Shown here piece after piece: positions 1 to 9,084 of a DNA stretch of 64,000 nt. The position numbers and the translations under genes were made by a program. The notes beneath the pieces were generated by a model. It ran no database searches. It saw nothing but the letters and a program-made list of their open reading frames with translations, and had not been told where the DNA came from. How positions within the stretch are numbered: position 1 is the first letter of the stretch; every line of letters starts with the position of its first letter. Origin of the DNA: Gilvimarinus sp. 2_MG-2023 (lineage in GTDB: Bacteria > Pseudomonadota > Gammaproteobacteria > Pseudomonadales > Cellvibrionaceae); the NCBI RefSeq assembly GCF_030547685.1, contig NZ_JAUOQM010000012.1, positions 27,791 through 91,790 on the forward strand, given 5' to 3'.

Positions 1-1433
1 CGGTCCACGAGTGTGGCACTGGCTTTGTTAAGGCCGATTAATTCGACCTCGGTGCCTTCGCGGCGAAATTTCAGAACAACCTTATCCAGTGAGCTGATTG
101 CGGTAATGTCCCAAAAGTGGGCTTTTGATAAGTCGATAGTGACACGTTCAATCGCCTCTTTGAAGTCGAATCCAGCAATAAATTGCTCAGCGGATGAGAA
201 GAAAACCTGGCCGACAACCGTATAGGTGCGGCTACTTCTCTCGGCATTAATGTCTGAGCCCACATACAAAATTTGCCCCACCTTGTGAGCAAAGAATAAG
301 GTGCTAAGCAGAACCCCGAGTAGAACACCCAGCGCTAAGTTATGGGTGGCGACAACCACGGCGACGGTGGCCACCATAACCACCGAGGAGCTTTTGGGGT
401 TGGTTTTAAGGGCCACCAGTGACGACCAACTGAAGGTGCCAATAGACACCATGATCATTACGGCCACCAGCGAGGCCATCGGCATACGCGCGACCCAGTC
501 GCCGAGAAAGACAACCAATATCAGCAAAAACACGCCGGCTACCAGTGTGGATAAACGGGTACGGCCGCCGGATTTTACATTAATGACCGATTGACCAATC
601 ATGGCGCAACCGGCCATGCCGCCGAGAAAGCCCGAACCAATATTGGCCACGCCCTGGCTGACACACTCGCGGTTTTTATTGCTATCAGTATCAGTGAGAT
701 CATCGACGATTGTCGCTGTCATCATTGACTCCAGCAGGCCGACCACAGCGAGGGTAGCGGAAAAAGGAAAGATGATTTTCAACGTCTCTAAATTGAGCGG
801 CACATCGGGTAGCAAAAATACTGGCAAACTATCGGGCAGCTCGCCCATATCGCCCACGGTGCGCACGTCAATACCGAAGTAGACGGTGATAAAGGTCAGG
901 CTGACAATACAGACCAGCGGCGATGGGACGGCGCGGGTGATGTAGGGAAATAGGTAAATAATAGCAAGTCCCGCGGCCAGCAATAGGTAAACCGGCACGG
1001 TAAAGTTGCCCCCGGTAATTTCGGGCAGCTGGGCCAGAAAAATTAAGATCGCCAGTGCGTTGACGAAGCCGGTCACCACCGAGCGCGACACAAAACGCAT
1101 CAGGCTGCCGAGCTTTAGCGCACCGGCAATCATTTGCAACACCCCGGTTAACAAGGTGGCCGCCAATAAGTATTCCAGCCCGTGGTCTTTGACCAAATCC
1201 ACCATCACCAGTGCCATGGCGCCTGTCGCGGCGGAAATCATCGCCGGGCGACCGCCGGTAAAGGCACTGATAAAGGCAATACAGAAAGAGGCGTAGAGCC
1301 CGACCTTGGGGTCGACGCCGGCAATAATAGAAAAAGCGATGGCCTCGGGAATCAGCGCCAGAGCCACTACGGCGCCAGAGAGCACATCGCCGCGAATATT
1401 GCTGAACCAGACTTCTTTAAGAGAGTTTTGCAT
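1..1433 (-). CDS. SulP-family anion permease with STAS domain (3' end cut by window)
   Basis: Read on the minus strand from the ATG at 1433, the frame stays open to base 1, so only the last residues are missing. The protein opens with a long hydrophobic SulP core that starts [16 protein letters not shown] and has the GLYASF and [13 protein letters not shown] motifs typical of sulfate/bicarbonate transporters. Several membrane helices follow, and a cytoplasmic STAS domain begins near residue 390 (TVVGQVFF, then [12 protein letters not shown]). SulP proteins move sulfate, bicarbonate or other anions across the inner membrane; the substrate cannot be read from sequence. The ribosome-binding site is weak. 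It lies downstream of mobA on the same strand with a gap of about 130 bases and could be separately transcribed. Confidence 0.9.
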   Translation of the reverse strand, partial: MQNSLKEVWFSNIRGDVLSGAVVALALIPEAIAFSIIAGVDPKVGLYASFCIAFISAFTGGRPAMISAATGAMALVMVDLVKDHGLEYLLAATLLTGVLQMIAGALKLGSLMRFVSRSVVTGFVNALAILIFLAQLPEITGGNFTVPVYLLLAAGLAIIYLFPYITRAVPSPLVCIVSLTFITVYFGIDVRTVGDMGELPDSLPVFLLPDVPLNLETLKIIFPFSATLAVVGLLESMMTATIVDDLTDTDSNKNRECVSQGVANIGSGFLGGMAGCAMIGQSVINVKSGGRTRLSTLVAGVFLLILVVFLGDWVARMPMASLVAVMIMVSIGTFSWSSLVALKTNPKSSSVVMVATVAVVVATHNLALGVLLGVLLSTLFFAHKVGQILYVGSDINAERSSRTYTVVGQVFFSSAEQFIAGFDFKEAIERVTIDLSKAHFWDITAISSLDKVVLKFRREGTEVELIGLNKASATLVD

Positions 1434-1565
1434 AGTTGACTGCCGCCTTGGGCGGGGGTTACCTATATTTGAAACGACTGGGTGGGAGCGGGGCCAAAGG
1501 TCGGTGTACTTATTAGCAGAGCTCGCCGAGAAGGCGCAGCATTATACACGGCTTTGACGGTGTTT

Positions 1566-2192
1566 TCAGAGGTTGTCATGCTCGGCGAGAAGGTCTTCGG
1601 CCGCGTATAGATCCTGGGGGGTATTGATATTGGTAAACGGATCGCAGGGCTCGGTGTCAAACTCTACCGCAACATGGGGTCTATCCCGAATCCAGTGCTG
1701 CAGCCAAGGCACCTCATTTTGGTCCAGGGTGGCGCTTATTGTGGGTAATAGGTCAGTGTGCCAAAGAGCAAACACAGGGTGCATGCGGCCATCTGAGACG
1801 CACACTGCAATTTGACTATCCGCCTCTAGCGCGTCGACTAATGTCGACACCATGTCGCGCGGGAAAAAGGGCGTATCGCAGGCAAAACTTGCCAGCCAAT
1901 TGCTCTGGGGCTGATGTTCCTGCATCCAGCAAAGCGCGGCGTGGATACCCGCCATAGGGCCGGGAAAATCCCGATATTCGTCTGGGACCACTGCCAAGCG
2001 TGTGCGAGCAAAGCGCAGTGCATTGCCGTTGGCGCTCAGCAGTAAGTCGCTAACCTGAGGTTGTGCACGCTCAATGCTGCGGCTAAGCAGGGTTTTATCC
2101 CGCAAGGGGAGTAAGCACTTGTCGCCTCCGCCCATGCGTCTTGCCCGGCCTCCGGCCAGTAAAACGCCGGTCGGTAGAATGTTTGCGCTCAT
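1566..2192 (-). CDS. mobA: Molybdenum cofactor guanylyltransferase MobA
   Basis: A 208-residue protein that should transfer GMP from GTP to molybdopterin, making the MGD cofactor used by DMSO-reductase-family enzymes. The N-terminus carries the nucleotidyltransferase signature GVLLAGGRARRMGGGDK, and GPMAGIHAAL and the metal-binding ACDTPF segment follow as in MobA. Length matches the family. The start at 2192 has GAGG about five bases upstream. A customer for the cofactor, the assimilatory nitrate reductase, sits at the other end of this window. Nothing unusual in the frame. Confidence 0.95.
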   Translation of the reverse strand: MSANILPTGVLLAGGRARRMGGGDKCLLPLRDKTLLSRSIERAQPQVSDLLLSANGNALRFARTRLAVVPDEYRDFPGPMAGIHAALCWMQEHQPQSNWLASFACDTPFFPRDMVSTLVDALEADSQIAVCVSDGRMHPVFALWHTDLLPTISATLDQNEVPWLQHWIRDRPHVAVEFDTEPCDPFTNINTPQDLYAAEDLLAEHDNL

Positions 2193-2404
2193 GAGACCTC
2201 TAGTGTGGATAAGTGCGCCAAGCAGTATACGGGGAACTTATTATTGAGTGTAGTCTTGAACGTGACTTTTTACCTGTGCGGCACTCCACAGGTGGGTAAG
2301 TCCAACCAGTGCGCTGCTACGTATCTTTCAATAGCGATCGTTTGCGCCGGTAGTGTGTAACCTTACCGTATAATAGAACAGATAAGTGAATAGCTGAGGT
2401 AACT

Positions 2405-3046
2405 ATGAGTCATATGTTTGAAGCCAAGCGCCGGGAGTACACACAAGGTGGTTTGCGCCGCACAGGACTGACCGCGTGTCCGTTTGAGCTGTTTGCTCGC
2501 TGGTTTGATCAAACCGAAGCGGCGGAATTGGTTGATCCCACCGCTATGGTACTGGCGACCGCCGATGCTATGGGGCAGCCGTCGCAGCGTATTGTTTTGC
2601 TCAAGCATCTAGATAAAGACGGTTTTGTGTTTTACACCAATCAGGCCAGCCGCAAGGGGCGCGAACTGCGTGAGAACCCCAAAGCCAGTTTGTTATTCCC
2701 TTGGCATGCGCTGGATCGTCAAGTAAAAGTGGCGGGTAGAGTTGAGTCGGTGAGTCAGCAAATGGCCGCCGACTATTTTGCCTCGCGGCCCCGGCAGAGC
2801 CAGTTAGCGGCATGGTCCTCGGCCCAAAGTGAGGTGATAGACTCACGCCAAGTTTTGCTCGACACCTATGAGCGAATGGAAAAAGAATTCGACCAGGTTC
2901 AGATTCCCATGCCAGAAAGCTGGGGTGGGTACCGCGTCATTCCCGAGCGCATAGAGTTCTGGCAAGGTGGAGCCTATCGACTACACGATTGTTTCTGCTA
3001 TATCCGCAGCGATGAGGGCTGGAGCGTTGAGCGACTAGCCCCTTAG
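2405..3046 (+). CDS. pdxH: Pyridoxamine 5'-phosphate oxidase
   Basis: A full-length (213-residue) FMN enzyme that oxidises pyridoxine or pyridoxamine 5'-phosphate to pyridoxal 5'-phosphate, the last step of vitamin B6 synthesis and salvage. Recognisable pieces are QRIVLLKHLD, FYTNQASRKGREL (FMN binding), QVKVAGRVE, YFASRPRQSQLAAWSS, and the C-terminal substrate segment PESWGGYRVIPERIEFWQGG...RLHDC, ending in the common ERLAP tail. GAGG lies seven bases before the ATG. A TATAAT hexamer at 2369-2374 is a plausible -10, but no good -35 was found. Confidence 0.97.
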   Translation: MSHMFEAKRREYTQGGLRRTGLTACPFELFARWFDQTEAAELVDPTAMVLATADAMGQPSQRIVLLKHLDKDGFVFYTNQASRKGRELRENPKASLLFPWHALDRQVKVAGRVESVSQQMAADYFASRPRQSQLAAWSSAQSEVIDSRQVLLDTYERMEKEFDQVQIPMPESWGGYRVIPERIEFWQGGAYRLHDCFCYIRSDEGWSVERLAP

Positions 3047-3086
3047 TTTGACGTCAGCGTTACGCCGGTTCACTCATGGAGATAAT

Positions 3087-4058
3087 ATGCAAGCAATAGC
3101 TTATGCTGGCCCAGCAGCCACCGACTTGTACTTGGAGGAGGTGCACATTCCCGAGCCCGCGGCCGACGAGGTGTTAATCAAAGTAGCGGCGGCAGGGGTC
3201 AATCGCCCCGACCTTCTACAGCGACAAGGCTTGTATCCACCACCTCAGGGAGCGTCCGAGCGTTTGGGGTTGGAGGTTGCCGGTGAAATCGTCGCGTGTG
3301 GCCGTGGAGGTAGTCACTGGCAGCCAGGGCAGCAGGTGTGTGCACTGGTCAATGGCGGCGGCTACGCTCAATATTGTGTGGCTAAAGCCGCTCAAACACT
3401 GCCGGTGCCCGAGGGAATGAGTATTCTCAGCGCCGCTGCCTTACCGGAGACTTTTTTTACTGTTTGGCACAACTTATTTCAGCGCGCGCAGTTGCGCCGT
3501 GGCGAGCGGGTTTTAATTCATGGAGGTAGCGGTGGTATTGGCACAACGGCGGTGCAAATGGCTACCGCAATGGGAGCACAAGTGATTACCACGGCGGGTA
3601 GTGACGCGAAATGCGACTTGTTGCGTACACTGGGTGCTCAGACCGCAGTGAACTATCGGCGTCAGGATTTCGTCGAAATAACCCGCAACTTGGGCGGCGC
3701 CAACGTTATTCTAGATATGCTGGGGGGCGATCATATTGCGCGCAATATTAAAGCGGCGGCGGCCGATGGCCGCATTGTGAATATCGCCTACTTAAAGGGC
3801 GCGGTGGTGGAGGTTAATTTTACCCCGGTTATGCTGAAACGTTTGACGCTTACCGGCTCGACGTTGCGCGCGCAAACTGACCGGGCAAAACAAGAAATTG
3901 CGCAACAACTGCAGGAGCATATTTGGCCGTTATTGGCCGATGGCCTTATCGCCCCGGTTATCCATAAACATTTTAAGCTCGGCGAAGCTGCCCACGCACA
4001 CAGAGTGATGGAGTCTCGCGAGCATATTGGTAAGTTGGTATTGGTAAATGACGACTGA
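3087..4058 (+). CDS. NAD(P)H:quinone oxidoreductase, PIG3/zeta-crystallin-like MDR family
   Basis: A 323-residue medium-chain dehydrogenase/reductase-fold protein. The catalytic GroES-like domain begins MQAIAYAG and contains GVNRPDLLQRQGLYPPPQGAS, a signature of the PIG3 (TP53I3-like) quinone oxidoreductases. The Rossmann motif HGGSGGIGTTAVQMA follows near residue 145. There are no structural-zinc cysteines. A TTG 39 bases upstream would extend the frame, but the ATG at 3087 has GGAG at the right distance and matches the family N-terminus. The stop overlaps the start of the next gene by 11 bases, so the two are probably co-translated. The physiological substrate is unknown. Confidence 0.9.
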   Translation: MQAIAYAGPAATDLYLEEVHIPEPAADEVLIKVAAAGVNRPDLLQRQGLYPPPQGASERLGLEVAGEIVACGRGGSHWQPGQQVCALVNGGGYAQYCVAKAAQTLPVPEGMSILSAAALPETFFTVWHNLFQRAQLRRGERVLIHGGSGGIGTTAVQMATAMGAQVITTAGSDAKCDLLRTLGAQTAVNYRRQDFVEITRNLGGANVILDMLGGDHIARNIKAAAADGRIVNIAYLKGAVVEVNFTPVMLKRLTLTGSTLRAQTDRAKQEIAQQLQEHIWPLLADGLIAPVIHKHFKLGEAAHAHRVMESREHIGKLVLVNDD

Positions 4059-5268
4059 GACAAACCCTCCTGTGCACAATAAACCTCTGTCCGGTATACG
4101 CGTGATTGAGTTCGGCCAGCTGATTGCCGGCCCTTTCGCCGGCTCTCTATTGGCGTACTTCGGCGCGGAGGTGATTAAGATCGAGCCACCGGGCAAAGGT
4201 GACCCTATTCGCGGCTGGCGCGCGGTGGAAAATGGTACTTCGTTTTGGTGGCATTCCATTGGGCGCAATAAAAAAAGTGTGAGTTTAGATTTGCGCACCG
4301 AAGCGGGGGCCAAAATTGCCAGGCGTTTAGCAGACACCGCCGACGTGGTGATTGAAAATTTCCGTCCCGGTGTTATGGAATCTTGGGGCTTAGGGCCAGA
4401 GTCGTTAAAAGTGGATAACCCCGATCTTGTCTACGCGCGTATTTCTGGTTATGGCCAAACTGGCCCCTACGCTAATAAGCCCGGCTTTGCTTCTGTATGT
4501 GAAGGTATGAGCGGGCTGCGCTATGTCAACGGGCATCCGGGCCAGGCACCAGTGAGGCCTAATTTGAGCATCGGTGATTCCATCGCCGGATTGCACGCAG
4601 CCTTTGGCATTGTAATGGCGTTGCTTGGGCGTGAGCGTAAACTCTGTCAGGGGCAGGTGGTCGATGTCGCGCTCTACGAGTCCATTTTCAACCTGATGGA
4701 AGCGGTGGTGCCCGAGTACTCGGGTGCCGGAATTGTGCGCGAGCCCTCGGGCACAACCGTGACCGGCATTGTGCCCACCAACACCTATTTGTGCCGCGAC
4801 GGTAAATACATTGTCATTGGCGGTAATGGCGATTCCATTTTTAAACGATTAATGTGTGCCATTGACCGGGAAGATATGGCCAATGATCCGGCGCTCGCCG
4901 ACAATGCCGGCCGAGTAGCGCAAGAGCCGTATATCGATTCTGTACTGGCCGATTGGTGTCAAAGCATCGATAGTCTGGCGGCCGTCGCGCAATTAGAGGC
5001 GGCTCGGGTACCGGCGGGGCCGATATACAATGTGGCCGATATGTTTGCCGACGAACACTATCAGGCGCGGTCTATGTTCGAGCGGGTGGAAATCGATGGC
5101 AAGCCGTTAGATATTCCCGCCATGGCTCCCAAGCTTGAGCAAACCCCCGGCGAAACACTCTGGAGTGGGCCCAGAGTGGGGGAGCATACCCAATCGGTGC
5201 TTACCGAGACTTTGGGGTTGTCGGAATCTGAGCTCAATGATTTACGCGGGCAACATATTATCGATTAA
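4048..5268 (+). CDS. CaiB/BaiF family CoA-transferase (class III)
   Basis: A 406-residue class III CoA-transferase. Family marks are LSGIRVIEFGQLIAGPFAGSLLA near the N-terminus, EVIKIEPPGKGDPIR, IENFRPGVMESWGLG, RISGYGQTGPYANKPGF, and the SIGDSIAGLHAAFGI segment carrying the conserved aspartate that forms the acyl intermediate in Frc and CaiB. Such enzymes move CoA between carboxylic acids, for example formyl/oxalyl, carnitine or succinyl/mesaconyl. Which acids apply here cannot be told. The ATG at 4048 lies inside the end of the quinone oxidoreductase gene, indicating a two-gene operon; the gap after it is 412 bases. Confidence 0.92.
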   Translation: MTTETNPPVHNKPLSGIRVIEFGQLIAGPFAGSLLAYFGAEVIKIEPPGKGDPIRGWRAVENGTSFWWHSIGRNKKSVSLDLRTEAGAKIARRLADTADVVIENFRPGVMESWGLGPESLKVDNPDLVYARISGYGQTGPYANKPGFASVCEGMSGLRYVNGHPGQAPVRPNLSIGDSIAGLHAAFGIVMALLGRERKLCQGQVVDVALYESIFNLMEAVVPEYSGAGIVREPSGTTVTGIVPTNTYLCRDGKYIVIGGNGDSIFKRLMCAIDREDMANDPALADNAGRVAQEPYIDSVLADWCQSIDSLAAVAQLEAARVPAGPIYNVADMFADEHYQARSMFERVEIDGKPLDIPAMAPKLEQTPGETLWSGPRVGEHTQSVLTETLGLSESELNDLRGQHIID

Positions 5269-5680
5269 GTCGTGTGCACAAATTCCCAGGGCCAAAATTG
5301 CTGGTGAAAGAGACGCACCAGAGCTACAGTGTAGCTTGTAGAAGCGGTTGTTTTAGAATAAATACAAACAAATCAACAGCTTACTTTTTATTCGAAAGCT
5401 AATGCCTGAGACTCTTAATGGGGGCTGCTAGGTTACTAACAGTTAGATCTATGAATAATAACTTCTTGTATAGATATCACCCACTATAACGGCCAAGGAT
5501 TTTTTTTCGCCAGAGCTTGACAACGTTGTCCATAAAGTAGTTATATTAACTATCACCTAAGAATATATTTTATGAAAGTTAGTAACAACGGTTAATCGAA
5601 AAAGGTGACGGAGCGAGGGGTTGTCCTGAAGTAGGGGCAAGCAAAGGTTTTAATAAAGAATAAAAGGAAGGGGCAATAAT
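5269..5680. other. Intergenic region carrying the TonB-receptor promoter
   Basis: 412 bases with no credible gene. The left part shows no clear terminator for the CoA-transferase. The right half is AT-rich and holds the palindrome and -35/-10 elements described at 5517-5546. Downstream, AAAAGGAAGGGGCAA at 5663-5677 supplies a strong, purine-rich ribosome-binding site for the TonB receptor start at 5681. Confidence 0.7.
5517..5546 (+). promoter_or_regulatory. Sigma-70-like promoter overlapped by a perfect 12-bp palindromic operator
   Basis: TTGACA at 5517-5522 matches the -35 consensus. TTATAT at 5541-5546 (18-base spacer) or GTTATA one base earlier can serve as the -10. The -35 runs into GACAACGTTGTC at 5519-5530, a perfect 12-base palindrome with a central CG. 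That is the form of many LacI-family operators, and such regulators are known to control carbohydrate TonB receptors. Position over the -35 suggests repression. No LacI-type gene is in this window, so the regulator identity is inference. Confidence 0.6.
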
Positions 5681-8600
5681 ATGCAATTTCATAAGAAGTT
5701 ACTCAGTCTGGCAGTGTGCGCAGCAACAGCGGGGGTAGTGCTGCCTGCATACGGGCAAGACGAGGCGGCCGAATCGGAAGACCTAATAGAAGAGGTTGTG
5801 GTTCGGGGTATTCGGGTCAGTATTGAAAATGCGCAACAGCGCAAACGTTTTGCTGATACCGTCAAAGATGTCATCACCGCTACGGATATTGGTGCCTTAC
5901 CAGACAAGTCGGTGACTGAGGCCCTACAGCGTGTGCCGGGCGTGACAATTGAACGCTTTGCCTCTTCCGATGACCCCAAACACTACGCCGATGAGGGGAC
6001 AGGCGTGCTGGTACGCGGTTTGGATCGCGTTCGCTCCGAGGTTAACGGTCGCGATGCATTCAGTGCGAACCCCTATGGCGGTTTAAATTACGAAGACTTT
6101 CCGGCCGAATTATTGTCAGCGGTGGAGGTGGTAAAGAACCAAACAGCTGACCTTATCTCTGGTGGTATTGCCGGTACGGTAAATTTGATTTCACGTAAGC
6201 CTTTCGATTCCGAAGAGCAGATGATTTCATTTAACGCTAAAGTTAATTACGGTGATTTTCGCGAAGAGGCGACGCCGTCTTTCTCAGCACTTTTTTCCGA
6301 TACCTGGGAAACAGAGGCCGGTAAATTTGGCTTTCTGTTGGCTGGCTCTTTTTCCGAGTATCAAACCCGTGGTGATGGTATTGGTTTAGGTAATTTTCAT
6401 TCCCGAGGAATCGATGATACCCCGCCGGCCAGTTGGGATCACTGGGGTGGTATGGTATCCGAGCCGGGTAAGGTAGCCGGTTGGTGGGACAGCCCGTGCA
6501 TGGATTGGAATGGTAATAACGCTTGGACGTGGTTTCCTGAATGTTCTGGCCCGACCGCAAATCTAATCACCGAAGACGAAGCGCATCAATCCCCTTACGA
6601 TGGGCCAGGCTTGGAAGGACAGCCTGAGGGCACAACTTGGTATGCCCCAGCGCAATATCACATTAGCACCGCTCAAAATGATCGTGAGCGCACAGGTATT
6701 ACTACCTCGTTACAGTGGGCAAATACCGATGAAACAATAGTTGCTACCTTAGAGCATATTAATTCCGAGGCAACTCTAGAGTGGGATGAACGGCGGATTA
6801 GCCAAGCCGCTCAAGGTTTTAAATCTTGGATGGGGCGCAGCCATAACTGGGAAGGGGACCCTGAAAACGGTCACCCACTTACTATCGATGATGAAGGGTT
6901 TTTAACCTCCGGTATTGGTCTTGGGGTCGAGCCCGAAGTCCCTTTGATGTATATCACGCGCTGGAACTATCAGGAAAATACGGTTGAGGATACCTCATTC
7001 AATTTGGCTTTAACCCCGAATGATCGATTGTCAATTGAGCTTGATTACCAGCACATTGAATCGGAGCAATTAGTTCACAACTACAGTTTGTCTGCGCGTA
7101 CAGCCGGCAGCGTGGTAAATCAGTTGCTGCCTTTTTACTTGGATCTGCGATCTGACCTCCCAACCATTGAATATTTAAACGACGATCTGGATCTGTATGG
7201 TTGGATCGAAGAGGGCGTACACCCCGCCGTATTTATGGGGTCGGGCATGCAGCAAGAAGAGCTTAATACGGCGGAATCAGATAGCTTTAAAGTTGACGCC
7301 ACTTATGAGTTTGATGGTGTGTTCTCTGCAATTAAAGCCGGTGCGTATTATTCCGATAAGGAGTTAGTGGTGCGCAATACCGAATACTCGGCATGGCAGC
7401 CTATCTCAACCCCTTGGGTGGCCGAGCAACGTGTAGAGTCGGCATCCGCACTGCGCCCCGACTTGTATGATCAGATAGATCTTTCGGATTATTATCACGG
7501 CGATGTGTTGCAAGGCGATGTGCAATCGTTCTTATTCCCTGATTTAGACTTGGTGAAAAACTACGCCAATACACTGCGCAATGCATGCGACGAGGGTTGG
7601 TCAACTCAGGGCGACGAGGCGGGTAATGCGGCCGATGGTAGTGGCGGTTGCGCTCTACCTTATTCAGATATGGAAGGTCGTATTGATGGCGCATTTGCGG
7701 CGCATGATATCAGTAAGGCAAAGGAAGAGCGTGCCGAATTCTATCTGCGCGGTGATTTCGATTTTGACAGCGTCGGTATTCCGTTGAAGGGTAACTTGGG
7801 TCTGCGTTATGTCAGTTATCAATTGGAATCCACCGGTTATCTGGTGCTGCCAGACAGCGCCAGTCGCGGCAGTGCTCAAACGGCTGAGTATCTAGAGGAT
7901 GAATACAAATCGATTTATGATTTGGCCAATGGTGAGTCTATGCAGAGCACCGTTGAGGGTACTGACTACGATACATTGTTGCCAAGTTTGAACTTAAGTT
8001 ATGGTCTTACCGAAGACATCGTGATTCGCTTTGGTGCCTCTAAAGGTCTGTACTTTCCAAGCCTCGTGGATACTCGTAACCGTGCAATTGTCGAGTTAAC
8101 AGTTGACCCCTATTTGCAAGATGAGTCTCTACCGCAAGACAGCGAAACCAATCCGGTGCTTGGCATTGATAGTGTCGCGCTCAACGCCGATGCGAGTAAC
8201 CCGTACCTGGAGCCGGAAGAATCCATTAACTTGGATTTGACCACAGAATGGTATTTTGCACCTGCGGGCTCATTGACAGTTGGGGTCTTTCATAAAGAGT
8301 TAGATAATATTATTCGCAGTCGTCAGTTTGATATGAATATTGAACACGCTGGAACACTTCATGCGGTGTCGGCTTACGGTCCTGCCAATACAGGCTCGGG
8401 TAATATCCGCGGTGTGGAATTTTCTTACTCACAATTTTATGATTTCCTGCCGGGTGTGCTAAGCGGTTTGGGGCTGCAGTTTAACTATACCTATATTGAT
8501 CAAGAGGGTTTAGAAGATCCAACCAGCGCACCGCCACAAAGCAGTCGTTTTGATGCCGGAGGCACCCCTGAAGATGCAGCCACGGTTGATGAGCGCAATA

Positions 8601-8962
8601 CATTCCGTGTTTTCAGTGGGCTGCCATTACAAGGTTACTCCGATGAAAATTTAAATATTGTCGGTATGTATGAGTATGAAGATATATCTTTTAGATTGGC
8701 CTACACATGGCGCTCTGAGTATCTGTTAACGACTCGCGAATCGGAAGATTTTGCGCCGGTATACACAGAGGACTCTGGCATGATGGATGCCAGCTTGTAC
8801 TATACAATTAACGACAATATCAAAGTGGGTATTGAAGGCAGTAACTTGTTAGGAGAAGAGACCAAAACACAATACCAATTCAATCAGCAAGGCGATAGAA
8901 CTCAAGCCCTTAGTTTTACCACCGATCGTCGCTATGCACTGAGTGTCCGCGCGACTTTCTAA
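5681..8962 (+). CDS. TonB-dependent receptor, Xanthomonas/Caulobacter type (TonB-Xanth-Caul)
   Basis: A 1093-residue outer-membrane receptor, much longer than siderophore receptors and typical of the TIGR01782 class associated with oligosaccharide uptake. A signal peptide occupies about residues 1-25 (ends AYGQ). A TonB-box-like EEVVVRGIR follows, then the plug domain (about 45-170) with TDIGALPDKSVTEALQRVPG, VLVRGLDRVRSEVNGRDAF and GGIAGTVNLISRKPFD. The rest is beta-barrel, ending in the outer-membrane sorting residues RATF. It would import a glycan fragment with energy from TonB-ExbBD. It is followed by a strong terminator and then the halogenase-like gene, a pairing repeatedly seen in carbohydrate loci of related genera. 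The ligand is unknown. Confidence 0.93.
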   Translation: MQFHKKLLSLAVCAATAGVVLPAYGQDEAAESEDLIEEVVVRGIRVSIENAQQRKRFADTVKDVITATDIGALPDKSVTEALQRVPGVTIERFASSDDPKHYADEGTGVLVRGLDRVRSEVNGRDAFSANPYGGLNYEDFPAELLSAVEVVKNQTADLISGGIAGTVNLISRKPFDSEEQMISFNAKVNYGDFREEATPSFSALFSDTWETEAGKFGFLLAGSFSEYQTRGDGIGLGNFHSRGIDDTPPASWDHWGGMVSEPGKVAGWWDSPCMDWNGNNAWTWFPECSGPTANLITEDEAHQSPYDGPGLEGQPEGTTWYAPAQYHISTAQNDRERTGITTSLQWANTDETIVATLEHINSEATLEWDERRISQAAQGFKSWMGRSHNWEGDPENGHPLTIDDEGFLTSGIGLGVEPEVPLMYITRWNYQENTVEDTSFNLALTPNDRLSIELDYQHIESEQLVHNYSLSARTAGSVVNQLLPFYLDLRSDLPTIEYLNDDLDLYGWIEEGVHPAVFMGSGMQQEELNTAESDSFKVDATYEFDGVFSAIKAGAYYSDKELVVRNTEYSAWQPISTPWVAEQRVESASALRPDLYDQIDLSDYYHGDVLQGDVQSFLFPDLDLVKNYANTLRNACDEGWSTQGDEAGNAADGSGGCALPYSDMEGRIDGAFAAHDISKAKEERAEFYLRGDFDFDSVGIPLKGNLGLRYVSYQLESTGYLVLPDSASRGSAQTAEYLEDEYKSIYDLANGESMQSTVEGTDYDTLLPSLNLSYGLTEDIVIRFGASKGLYFPSLVDTRNRAIVELTVDPYLQDESLPQDSETNPVLGIDSVALNADASNPYLEPEESINLDLTTEWYFAPAGSLTVGVFHKELDNIIRSRQFDMNIEHAGTLHAVSAYGPANTGSGNIRGVEFSYSQFYDFLPGVLSGLGLQFNYTYIDQEGLEDPTSAPPQSSRFDAGGTPEDAATVDERNTFRVFSGLPLQGYSDENLNIVGMYEYEDISFRLAYTWRSEYLLTTRESEDFAPVYTEDSGMMDASLYYTINDNIKVGIEGSNLLGEETKTQYQFNQQGDRTQALSFTTDRRYALSVRATF

Positions 8963-8990
8963 ACCGTTTATATGTGGTAAATGGACCTCA

Positions 8991-9019
8991 AAACGCGCAG
9001 CATATGCTGCGCGTTTTTT
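8991..9019 (+). terminator. Rho-independent terminator after the TonB receptor
   Basis: AAACGCGCAGCAT at 8991-9003 is followed directly by its complement ATGCTGCGCGTTT at 9004-9016, with a run of six T at 9014-9019. It is 28 bases past the receptor stop. It should stop most transcription before the halogenase-like gene, giving the receptor a higher expression level than its neighbour. Confidence 0.88.
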
Positions 9020-9084
9020 ATTGTCGGCAGGTTAATGTATGCTCGTAATCAGGTGGTGATTGACGAGCTTGAGGTAAAGTGGTT

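Noticed and set aside
3048..3086. Longer N-terminus for the quinone oxidoreductase from TTG
   Set aside because: It starts one base after the pdxH stop with no ribosome-binding site, and the added residues do not fit the family.
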